A stretch of 64,000 nt of DNA from G965219965 sp965219965 (GTDB lineage Bacteria; Pseudomonadota; Alphaproteobacteria; RS24): NCBI GenBank assembly GCA_965219965.1, contig OZ244796.1, positions 558,001 to 622,000 on the forward strand, given 5' to 3'. Numbering within the stretch: position 1 is the stretch's first letter; every line of letters begins with the position of its first letter. Shown here one piece after another: positions 17,106 to 24,109 of this stretch. Below the pieces are notes generated by a model. The model had not been told where the DNA came from and did not search any database. It was given only the letters and a program-made list of their open reading frames with translations. The position numbers were made by a program, and so were the translations under genes.

Positions 17106-17909
17106 ATGAAATTGCAAACGAATAAATTTAAGCAGCGTTTTAAGGCGCGTGATAAAACTCAATATGGCCTATGGTTGGGATTAACCGACCAGATTGCGGC
17201 TGAAATTGCCGCGGGTGCAGGTTTTGATTGGTTGCTCATAGATGAGGAACACGCCCCCTTTAATGTGCGGACAGTTTTGACTCATTTGCAGGTTTTGGCC
17301 GCCTATGATGTTGCACCCATTGTCCGCCCCGTAAACCATGATAAAGCGCATTTGAAAAAGTTGTTGGATATTGGTGCGCAAAATTTCCTTATCCCTATGG
17401 TCAATACGGTTGAAGATATTGACCAGCTAGAGCAGGCGCTTATGTATCCACCGCGTGGCGTAAGAGGGCTAGGCACAGCATTGGCACGGGCGGCAAAGTG
17501 GAACCGCATCACCGATTACGCTATGCGGGCAAATGATGAAATTTGCCTCATTGTGCAAGTGGAAACCGTCACCGCGCTAGAAAATTTAGAGGGTTTGCTG
17601 GCTCATAAAGCCGTGGATGGTGCATTTATCGGGCCATTGGATTTAGGCGCGAGCATGGGCTATCCCGGCCAAGCCACCCATCCAGAAGTTGTTGCGGCGA
17701 CCAATGATGCGATTAAAAAAATTGTTGCCAGTGGCAAAGTAGCAGGTGTACTGGCCACCGCACCAGAATTTATTCAAAGCTGTAAAGATTCTGGTGCAAG
17801 TTTTATCGGCGTCGGAGCCGATACAGTGCTATTGGCCAAAGCCACGCAAAGCCTTGCTGCCACATATATTGAATCTGCTTCCGATGGTAGCAAACAGGCG
17901 GGATATTAA
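17106..17909 (+). CDS. hpaI: 4-hydroxy-2-oxoheptanedioate aldolase
   Basis: Class II metal-dependent aldolase that splits 4-hydroxy-2-oxoheptanedioate into pyruvate and succinate semialdehyde. ATG 17106 is preceded by TAAGGAGGCGGTA, an excellent ribosome site, and gives 267 residues starting MKLQTNKFKQRF. The HpaI family motifs are present: LLIDEEHAPFN (catalytic His near residue 49), the metal-binding Glu in IVQVETVTALEN and the metal-binding Asp in IGPLDLGASMG. An upstream in-frame ATG at 17046 lies within hpaH and is rejected. It works directly downstream of HpaH in the pathway. Confidence 0.93.
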   Translation: MKLQTNKFKQRFKARDKTQYGLWLGLTDQIAAEIAAGAGFDWLLIDEEHAPFNVRTVLTHLQVLAAYDVAPIVRPVNHDKAHLKKLLDIGAQNFLIPMVNTVEDIDQLEQALMYPPRGVRGLGTALARAAKWNRITDYAMRANDEICLIVQVETVTALENLEGLLAHKAVDGAFIGPLDLGASMGYPGQATHPEVVAATNDAIKKIVASGKVAGVLATAPEFIQSCKDSGASFIGVGADTVLLAKATQSLAATYIESASDGSKQAGY

Positions 17910-17912
17910 AAT

Positions 17913-18800
17913 TTAGATTTTTTCATCTGCCACATTATTGGACAGCAGACCAATATCGGGCGAAGACACTTCCACCACATCACCTGGCACAAGATATTTG
18001 GGCGGATTAAAACGTGCGCCTGCGCCCGTCGGTGTACCTGTAAAAATCACATCGCCTGCTTTAAGCGTGGTGAAAGTGGATAAATAATTGATGATTTTGG
18101 CGAAGGAAAACATCAAGCAATCAGTCGCATCATCTTGCCGCACTTCGCCATTAACTGTGGTTTTAATGGCGAGATTGTCAAAGCGGTCAAAATGCTGTGC
18201 AGACACCATCCATGGGCCAATCGCGCCAGATTTTTCAAAATTTTTGCCCTGTGTCACATTGAATTTGGCGTGACGCACCCAATCACGCAATGTGCCTTCA
18301 TTGCCCAAGCTTAACCCAGCAATATGGCTTTCGGCTTTTTCCATGGGGATACGACGCCCCGCTTTGCCGATAATCATTAAAATTTCGCCTTCATAATCCA
18401 GCTGGTGTGATTCCGGTGGACGTATGAGGGGAGTGTTATGGCCTGTAAAACTATCTGCTGTGCGGATAAAAACGCTTGGGTTTTTCGGCGCTTCCTGCCC
18501 ATCTTTATATTCTTCATTGCGATTGGCATAATTCACGCCAATGCAGAAAATTTTCTCTGCCTCTGGCACGAAAGGCGCGAAAGTTACCTCATCGGCAGAA
18601 AAATCCACTGGCTTGGCCGCTTCCGCATCAAGCAATACGGCCAGCCTACCATCGGCTAGCAAAACCGTGATATTATCAACCGAAACCAGCCCTTGCGCGG
18701 TTAAATCGCGAAACCCCGCCGCACTGGCGACAGCATAGGCTGTGCCATTGGAAGTAGGGGGGATGATTTTGGCAAGGCTCGGATATTTGGGTGTTTGCAT
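17913..18800 (-). CDS. hpaG: Fumarylacetoacetate-hydrolase family protein, probable HpaG decarboxylase/isomerase
   Basis: Probably decarboxylates 5-oxopent-3-ene-1,2,5-tricarboxylate and isomerises the product to the HpaH substrate. The 295-residue protein has one FAH domain. IFCIGVNYANRNEEY lies near residue 84, the metal-binding acidic segment LDYEGEIL near 136, and FTGTPTGAG near 252. E. coli HpaG is a fused two-domain protein of about 430 residues. A single-domain version would act as a homodimer or have narrower function. It sits on the opposite strand, convergent with hpaI (3-base gap) and divergent from the ligA-like gene, with an operator-like dyad between them. Confidence 0.82.
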   Translation of the reverse strand: MQTPKYPSLAKIIPPTSNGTAYAVASAAGFRDLTAQGLVSVDNITVLLADGRLAVLLDAEAAKPVDFSADEVTFAPFVPEAEKIFCIGVNYANRNEEYKDGQEAPKNPSVFIRTADSFTGHNTPLIRPPESHQLDYEGEILMIIGKAGRRIPMEKAESHIAGLSLGNEGTLRDWVRHAKFNVTQGKNFEKSGAIGPWMVSAQHFDRFDNLAIKTTVNGEVRQDDATDCLMFSFAKIINYLSTFTTLKAGDVIFTGTPTGAGARFNPPKYLVPGDVVEVSSPDIGLLSNNVADEKI

Positions 18801-18845
18801 GGCATCGCTCCTGCTGTTTTGATTTGCATCCGCATCCGTTATTAT

Positions 18846-18857
18846 ATAACATGTTAA
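18846..18857. promoter_or_regulatory. HpaR-type operator between hpaG and the ligAB-like genes
   Basis: ATAACATGTTAA, containing the perfect palindrome TAACATGTTA, lies in the 83-base divergent region, 27 bases before the ligA-like ATG and 46 bases from the hpaG ATG. It shares the TAAC-N2-GTTAA core with the sites upstream of hpaH and hpaF, so one bound repressor could control both directions. Confidence 0.55.
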
Positions 18858-18883
18858 TTATATAGCAAGATTTTGAGAAAGCC

Positions 18884-19204
18884 ATGAGCCTCTATTACGT
18901 GCAGAAATTTATTTACGATATGAACCGTGACCCGCAAGTGCAGGCCGATTTTGCTGAAAATGTGGATAAAACCCTGTTCAAATATGATTTAACCGATGAA
19001 GAAAAAACCGCGCTAAAAAACCCCGATATTGGCCTTTTATATGTGATGGGGGTCAACGGGCAGTTGCTCATGCACTATGCTGCTTATCGTGGTTATGAAT
19101 GGGATGAATATATTCAAGCCATGAAAGACGGCTTGCAGACGCATGGCGATGTGCGGACGGGTTTATATGTAAGCGTAGAAGGTGGCAAAGGAGGAGCGGT
19201 ATGA
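18884..19204 (+). CDS. LigA-like alpha subunit of an extradiol ring-cleavage dioxygenase
   Basis: The 106-residue all-helical product (SLYYVQKFIYDMNRD..., LLYVMGVNGQLLMHYA) resembles the small LigA subunit of protocatechuate 4,5-dioxygenase. That subunit caps the active site of the catalytic LigB subunit. It overlaps the LigB-like gene by ATGA at 19201-19204, so equimolar coupled synthesis is expected. Its presence within an hpa gene set is unusual, because the well-studied homoprotocatechuate dioxygenases have no alpha subunit. The family call is firm, but the substrate is inferred from neighbours. Confidence 0.82.
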   Translation: MSLYYVQKFIYDMNRDPQVQADFAENVDKTLFKYDLTDEEKTALKNPDIGLLYVMGVNGQLLMHYAAYRGYEWDEYIQAMKDGLQTHGDVRTGLYVSVEGGKGGAV

Positions 19205-20019
19205 GTTTGGTTTTTGCTGGAGCCTGTAGTCATGCGCCTGGAATTACAGCGCGGGCTGAACGGGCTGACCCGAAACTTAAAGACGGCTTTTATGGCGCCC
19301 TTGACCAAATGCGCCAAGATATGGAAGCAACCAAGCCAGACGCGCTGATTGTTGTTGCGGCTGAACATTTTGCCAATTTCTTTATGAATAATATGCCTGC
19401 CTATGCTATGGGCATGGCACCTTATTATGAAGGGCCAATTGAAGATCCTGATTGGCTGAAAATCAAACGGCAAAAAATTCCAGGCAATGAAAAGTTGTCC
19501 AAAAAACTTATTGAAAATATCATGCAAGATATTGATTTAGCCTATAGCGCGGAATGGAAATTTGACCATGGCATTAGCGTGCCTTTGCATTTTCTCACAC
19601 CCAATTATGATTTAGATATTATTCCAGTAAATGTTAATTGTCAGGGGCCACCCTTAACGCCCTTGCATCGGGCGTGGGCATTTGGCCAAGCCTTGCGCCG
19701 CGCCTGTGACAGCGTAGATGAGCGCATTGCTTTGGTGGCTACGGGTGGGATTTCGCATTGGCCAGCTACGCCTAATTCGGGCAAAATCAATGAAGCATGG
19801 GATAGAGATTTTCTTGACCGACTCGCCCGCAATGATAAAGACGCTTTGCTTTCTTATACGGATGCGGAGACACATCAAGATGCGGGGCAGGGTGGTTTTG
19901 AAATTCGTACCTTTATCACATTGGCGGGTGCAACAGAGGGGTGCGAAACCAAAATTCACTTTTACGCGCCCATTCCCATTTATGCGGTCGGATGCACAGT
20001 AGCCACAACAAATTTATAA
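19201..20019 (+). CDS. LigB-like catalytic subunit of a class III extradiol dioxygenase, probably cleaving homoprotocatechuate
   Basis: Non-haem Fe(II) enzyme expected to open a catechol ring between a hydroxylated and an adjacent carbon. The 272-residue LigB superfamily protein keeps the essential residues: Fe ligands His11 (CSHAPG), His56 (AEHFANFF) and Glu234 (GGFEIRTF), and the catalytic-base His186 (GGISHWP). Given neighbouring hpaE, hpaF, hpaG, hpaH and hpaI, 3,4-dihydroxyphenylacetate is the likely substrate, in place of HpaD. Protocatechuate or gallate is the alternative. The start overlaps the LigA-like stop. The gene is convergent with hpaR (8-base gap). Confidence 0.83.
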   Translation: MSLVFAGACSHAPGITARAERADPKLKDGFYGALDQMRQDMEATKPDALIVVAAEHFANFFMNNMPAYAMGMAPYYEGPIEDPDWLKIKRQKIPGNEKLSKKLIENIMQDIDLAYSAEWKFDHGISVPLHFLTPNYDLDIIPVNVNCQGPPLTPLHRAWAFGQALRRACDSVDERIALVATGGISHWPATPNSGKINEAWDRDFLDRLARNDKDALLSYTDAETHQDAGQGGFEIRTFITLAGATEGCETKIHFYAPIPIYAVGCTVATTNL

Positions 20020-20027
20020 AAATAATT

Positions 20028-20453
20028 TTAGTTTTTTACTTTTTCGCTGATTTCATTTAACAGCACCATCAGTTGCGACAATTTATCCTTACCGATTTGC
20101 ATTTCCATTTTACGATAAATGGCTTCTGATTCCGGTGCATGTTGATGAAATAATTCTAGCCCCTTTGGTGTGAGCGAAAGCAAAGTGCGGCGTTGGTCGG
20201 CTTTGGTTTTATTACGATCTACCAATGCGCGTTCTTCTAGCGTTTTCAAAATACGCGACAGGCTAGGGCGCAAAATAAAACATTCATCTGCTACGGTTTT
20301 GGCATCCATGCCATCGGTTTCACGCAGGCAACGCAAAACCCGCCATTGCTGTTCGGTCAAATCATAGGCGCGTAGCGATTGGCGGAAATGAAACATGACC
20401 GTTTCCCGCGTCCTGAGTAAAGCCATAGGCAGTGATTTTTCAAACTTTCGCAT
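20028..20453 (-). CDS. hpaR: MarR-family repressor, HpaR-like
   Basis: The 141-residue winged-helix regulator resembles HpaR, the repressor of homoprotocatechuate operons. It has LTEQQWRVLRCLRE before the DNA-binding helices, FILRPSLSRILKTLEERALV as the recognition region (note ILRPSL, shared with HpaR), and the wing KTKADQRRTLLSLT. Such repressors release DNA on binding the aromatic substrate or an intermediate. Its own leader contains the TTAAC-N3-GTTAA dyad (20463-20475), suggesting autorepression. It is divergent from hpaF. Confidence 0.86.
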   Translation of the reverse strand: MRKFEKSLPMALLRTRETVMFHFRQSLRAYDLTEQQWRVLRCLRETDGMDAKTVADECFILRPSLSRILKTLEERALVDRNKTKADQRRTLLSLTPKGLELFHQHAPESEAIYRKMEMQIGKDKLSQLMVLLNEISEKVKN

Positions 20454-20462
20454 TGCTAATTA

Positions 20463-20480
20463 TTAACATTGTTAATTAAC
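20463..20480. promoter_or_regulatory. HpaR-type operator in the hpaR leader
   Basis: TTAACATTGTTAATTAAC contains two overlapping dyads: TTAAC-N3-GTTAA at 20463-20475 and the perfect palindrome GTTAATTAAC at 20471-20480. It lies 10-27 bases upstream of the hpaR start codon, a position fitting autorepression. Confidence 0.55.
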
Positions 20481-20505
20481 TTGGACAAGTTTTTACTCTC
20501 CTTAG

Positions 20506-20546
20506 TTGACCTTTGCGTTGTGATGGTTTATTCGTTAACAAGTTAA
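20506..20546 (+). promoter_or_regulatory. Putative hpaF promoter with HpaR-type operator
   Basis: TTGACC at 20506-20511 is a good -35 box. A weaker -10 (TTATTC, 20528-20533, 16-base spacer) abuts the dyad TTAACAAGTTAA at 20535-20546. This dyad is identical in sequence to the one at hpaH and almost identically placed relative to the TTGAC box (29 versus 28 bases). It should drive hpaF-hpaE-gabD. Confidence 0.6.
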
Positions 20547-20568
20547 TCTTTAAAGGTTTATTCCAATC

Positions 20569-20949
20569 ATGCCCCATGCCATCATTGAATATGCACGTAG
20601 TCTTGACGGCCATATTGACCGACAAGCATTGGTGGAAAAAACCCATGGAGCCCTAGAACAAACGGGCGTTTTCCCGCTTGCGGGGATTCGGGTGCGCCTT
20701 TATGAAGCCACCCATTATAAAATGGCGGATGGGCATGAAGATAATGGGTTTATCCATGTGCATATACGCGTCGGGCAGGGGCGTGATGAGGAGACACGGA
20801 CCAAAGCGGCCAAAGCTGTCTTTGACCATCTTGCAGAATGGCTGGAGCCTGTTTTTGTCGCACGGCCATTTGCGTTGTCGGTAGAATTAAATGAAATTCC
20901 AGGTGAGGCGAGTTTTAAGCGTAATAATTTGCATGAAAATAAAGGGTAA
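20569..20949 (+). CDS. hpaF: 5-carboxymethyl-2-hydroxymuconate isomerase
   Basis: Tautomerase-fold enzyme (HpcD/CHMI family) that isomerises 5-carboxymethyl-2-hydroxymuconate between HpaE and HpaG. The 126-residue protein begins MPHAIIEYARS, leaving the catalytic N-terminal proline after removal of Met. GVFPLAGIRVRLYEATHYKM aligns with the family's active-site region, and FKRNNLHE is the usual C-terminal motif. It heads an operon with hpaE (9-base gap) and gabD, downstream of a putative HpaR-controlled promoter. Confidence 0.93.
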   Translation: MPHAIIEYARSLDGHIDRQALVEKTHGALEQTGVFPLAGIRVRLYEATHYKMADGHEDNGFIHVHIRVGQGRDEETRTKAAKAVFDHLAEWLEPVFVARPFALSVELNEIPGEASFKRNNLHENKG

Positions 20950-20958
20950 GAAAATAAG

Positions 20959-22476
20959 ATGTCAGATTTAGAAAAAAATATCAAACTGGCGCAAAAACAT
21001 TTGAAAAAGTATGAAAGCGCCCCTTTAACACATTTTATCAATGGTAAATGGGTGACCGCTAAGGGTGACACATTCGCTAATCACAGCCCTGCCGATGATA
21101 GCTTTTTATGTAACACGGCAAGCGGACAAGCCGAAGATATTGCCCAAGCCGCCCAAGCAGCCGAAGCGGCTTTTCCAGCATGGCGCGATATGGCGGGCAA
21201 AAAACGCCGTCAAATTTTGCATGATATTGCTGATGCGATTGTTGCTGAAGCAGAGCTGATTTCGGTTATTGAATCCATTGATAGCGGCCAGCCGTTGAAA
21301 TTTATGGCCAAAGCAGCTTTGCGCGGCGCAGAAAATTTCCGCTTTTTCGCCGACCGTGCTGAAAGTGCGCGTGACGGACTGTCCACGCCCGTAGATGACC
21401 AGCATTTGAATTTTACTACTCGCGTGCCAATAGGGCCGGTGGGGGTTATCACGCCGTGGAATACGCCCTTTATGCTGTCCACTTGGAAAATTGCACCTGC
21501 CTTGGCCGCTGGTTGCACCATTGTGCATAAACCCGCCGAATGGAGTCCCTTATCGGCGGCTTTGCTGGTAGAAATTGCCCACAAAGCTGGCCTGCCAGAC
21601 GGGGTGTTTAATGTCGTCAATGGTTTGGGCGAAGCGGCAGGCAAAACATTAACTGAACATCCTGCCATTAAAGCCATTGCCTTTGTTGGTGAGTCCAGCA
21701 CGGGCAGCATGATACAAAAGCAATCAGCTGATACCTTAAAACGTTTGCATCTTGAATTGGGCGGGAAAAATCCAGTCATTGTATTTGACGATGCTGATTT
21801 TGACCGTGCTGTGGATGCTGCGACTTTTATGATTTACTCGCTTAATGGTGAACGTTGCACAAGTTCCAGCCGTCTTTTGGTGCAGGAGGGGCTATATGAT
21901 AAATTCACCGCCGCCGTGGCAGAACGCGCCGCAAAAATCCGTGTCGGTCATCCGCTTAACTCGAAAACAGAAGTCGGCCCGCTTATCCATCCGCGCCATT
22001 ATGAAAAAGTAAAAAGCTATTTTGATATTGCCAATCAAGATGGCGCGACAATCTCAACGGGCGGGGTGGAAACATCTATTCACGAAAAGGGGCTTTATGT
22101 GCGCCCAACCTTATTCACTAAAGCCAATAATCAAATGCGCATCGCCCGTGAGGAAATTTTTGGGCCTGTGCTAACCGCGATTCCCTTCAAAGATGAGGCC
22201 GAAGCCATTGCCATTGCCAATGATACCGATTATGGCTTAGCGGGCTATTTATGGACACGCGATATTGGCCGTGCGCATCGTATTGCACAAAGTTTGGAAG
22301 CGGGTATGATATGGATTAATTCAGAAAATACCCGCCATTTGCCCACACCTTTTGGCGGCATGAAAGCATCGGGTATTGGCCGCGATGGTGGGGATTATAG
22401 TTTTGATTTTTACATGGAAACGAAAAATGTTTCTGTTGGCTTAGACAAGCATAAAATTACCAAGCTGGGAGTATAA
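20959..22476 (+). CDS. hpaE: 5-carboxymethyl-2-hydroxymuconic-semialdehyde dehydrogenase
   Basis: NAD-dependent ALDH that oxidises the ring-cleavage product 5-carboxymethyl-2-hydroxymuconic semialdehyde to the diacid. The 505-residue protein has the HpaE-specific version of the nucleophile motif, SLNGERCTSSSR, the general-base Glu in LELGGKNP, the cofactor loop VGESSTG and the typical end (DKHKITKLGV). The N-terminal ~20 residues before FINGKWV are slightly longer than in E. coli. It lies between hpaF and the succinate-semialdehyde dehydrogenase gene (8-base gap). Confidence 0.92.
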   Translation: MSDLEKNIKLAQKHLKKYESAPLTHFINGKWVTAKGDTFANHSPADDSFLCNTASGQAEDIAQAAQAAEAAFPAWRDMAGKKRRQILHDIADAIVAEAELISVIESIDSGQPLKFMAKAALRGAENFRFFADRAESARDGLSTPVDDQHLNFTTRVPIGPVGVITPWNTPFMLSTWKIAPALAAGCTIVHKPAEWSPLSAALLVEIAHKAGLPDGVFNVVNGLGEAAGKTLTEHPAIKAIAFVGESSTGSMIQKQSADTLKRLHLELGGKNPVIVFDDADFDRAVDAATFMIYSLNGERCTSSSRLLVQEGLYDKFTAAVAERAAKIRVGHPLNSKTEVGPLIHPRHYEKVKSYFDIANQDGATISTGGVETSIHEKGLYVRPTLFTKANNQMRIAREEIFGPVLTAIPFKDEAEAIAIANDTDYGLAGYLWTRDIGRAHRIAQSLEAGMIWINSENTRHLPTPFGGMKASGIGRDGGDYSFDFYMETKNVSVGLDKHKITKLGV

Positions 22477-22484
22477 TATCATTC

Positions 22485-23939
22485 ATGCTTAAAATAAAAA
22501 ACACTGCATTGCTAAAAGATGCTTGCTTGATTGATGGAAAATGGTGTGCGGCCGATAGTAGCGATACTCTTAATGTGGACAATCCTGCTACGGGTGAAAC
22601 CATTATCACCGTTCCCAAAATGGGTGCAGATGAAACCACCCGTGCCATTGAAGCGGCACAAATCGCACAAAAAAAATGGGCGCAACAAACGGCCAAAGAA
22701 CGCTGTGCTATTTTACGTAAATGGTTTGAGCTGGTCATGGCCAATCAGGAAGATTTGGCAAAAATTATGACAGCGGAGCAGGGCAAACCATTGGCCGAAT
22801 CCAGTGGCGAAATTGCCTATGCAGCCTCTTATATTGAATGGTTTGCCGAAGAGGGCAAGCGCGACTATGGCGCAGTCGTTCCCAGCCATCGCAGCGATGC
22901 TGAAGTGCTGGTGATTAAACAGCCCGTTGGGGTTGTCGCGGCCATTACGCCGTGGAATTTTCCCGCCGCTATGATTACGCGCAAAGTCGCACCTGCTTTG
23001 GCGGTTGGCTGTAGCATTGTGTTAAAACCGGCGGGTCAAACGCCTTTATCAGCACTCGCGCTTGGCCATTTGGCACTTGAAGCGGGGCTTCCAGCGGGGC
23101 TGTTTAACATTATCACTGGCTCGGCCAGTGCCATTGGTGGCGTGATGACGGCATCGCCCATTATTCGCAAGCTGACTTTTACTGGATCCACCGAAATTGG
23201 CCGTCTGCTTTTGGCTCAAAGTGCTGATACGGTCAAAAAAGTATCTATGGAGCTGGGCGGCAACGCGCCCTTTATTGTTTTTGATGATGCCGATATAGAT
23301 GCCGCCATTGAAGGTGTGATGATGTCTAAATTCCGCAATACGGGGCAAACTTGCGTTTGTGCCAATCGGATTTATGTGCAGGCAGGTATTTATGATAGCT
23401 TTGTTGAAAAGCTTACTAAGGCCGTCAATAAGCTGAAAATCGGCAATGGCATGGAATCTGATGTGACCCAAGGGCCATTAATTGATATGAACGCCGTGGC
23501 CAAAATGGAAGAACATATTGCCGATGCGCTAACCAAAGGTGGTCGCATTACCACTGGCGGCAAACGGTCTGATTTGGGTTTAAGCTTTTTTGAGCCGACC
23601 CTTATCGCTGATGCAACGCAAGACATGCTCTTTGCTCATGATGAAACTTTTGGGCCGCTTGCGCCTGTATTCAAATTTGAAACAGAAGAAGAAGTGATTG
23701 CCATGGCTAATGATACCGAATTTGGACTGGCATCTTATTTCTATTCGCGTGATTTGGGGCGCGTCTGGCGGGCGGCCAAAGCGATAGAGGCGGGCATGGT
23801 GGCGGTTAATTCTGGCATTTTATCTACCGAAATCGCGCCTTTTGGTGGCATAAAGCAGTCTGGTATGGGGCGTGAAGGCTCATTCATGGGGCTAGAGGAC
23901 TATTTAGAAGCCAAATATGTGCTGATGGCGGGTCTTTAA
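22485..23939 (+). CDS. gabD: NAD(P)-dependent succinate-semialdehyde dehydrogenase
   Basis: Oxidises succinate semialdehyde, released by HpaI, to succinate for the TCA cycle. The 484-residue ALDH has the GabD-type catalytic segment NTGQTCVCANRIYV, in which a second Cys two residues after the nucleophile is characteristic of SSADH enzymes. The cofactor loop is FTGSTEIG and the general base is in MELGGNAP. Position as the last gene of the hpaF-hpaE operon closes the pathway to central metabolism. A 170-base non-coding gap with an inverted repeat follows. Confidence 0.9.
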   Translation: MLKIKNTALLKDACLIDGKWCAADSSDTLNVDNPATGETIITVPKMGADETTRAIEAAQIAQKKWAQQTAKERCAILRKWFELVMANQEDLAKIMTAEQGKPLAESSGEIAYAASYIEWFAEEGKRDYGAVVPSHRSDAEVLVIKQPVGVVAAITPWNFPAAMITRKVAPALAVGCSIVLKPAGQTPLSALALGHLALEAGLPAGLFNIITGSASAIGGVMTASPIIRKLTFTGSTEIGRLLLAQSADTVKKVSMELGGNAPFIVFDDADIDAAIEGVMMSKFRNTGQTCVCANRIYVQAGIYDSFVEKLTKAVNKLKIGNGMESDVTQGPLIDMNAVAKMEEHIADALTKGGRITTGGKRSDLGLSFFEPTLIADATQDMLFAHDETFGPLAPVFKFETEEEVIAMANDTEFGLASYFYSRDLGRVWRAAKAIEAGMVAVNSGILSTEIAPFGGIKQSGMGREGSFMGLEDYLEAKYVLMAGL

Positions 23940-23970
23940 GCTCAAAACCCATTTATAACCAATTATTTTC

Positions 23971-24036
23971 CATAATGTATATTATGCGAAATACACCCAC
24001 ACCCGTGTTATTTATATTCGCATAATATACATTATG
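23971..24036. repeat. Perfect 20-bp inverted repeat between convergent genes
   Basis: CATAATGTATATTATGCGAA (23971-23990) and its exact reverse complement (24017-24036) flank a 26-base spacer. Each arm is itself nearly palindromic (CATAAT-N4-ATTATG). It lies in the 170-base gap between the 3' ends of gabD and the giant repeat protein gene. It could be a two-way AT-rich terminator, a remnant of a small mobile element, or paired binding sites. There is no GC-rich stem with a U-tract, so it is not a standard intrinsic terminator. Nothing else is evident in the gap. Confidence 0.8.
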
Positions 24037-24109
24037 ACAAATCTATAGATTAACCGCCGCCATACGCTTTCGCGCCGCTATTGGCCACTAATTTGTCCGC
24101 GTCCCTATT

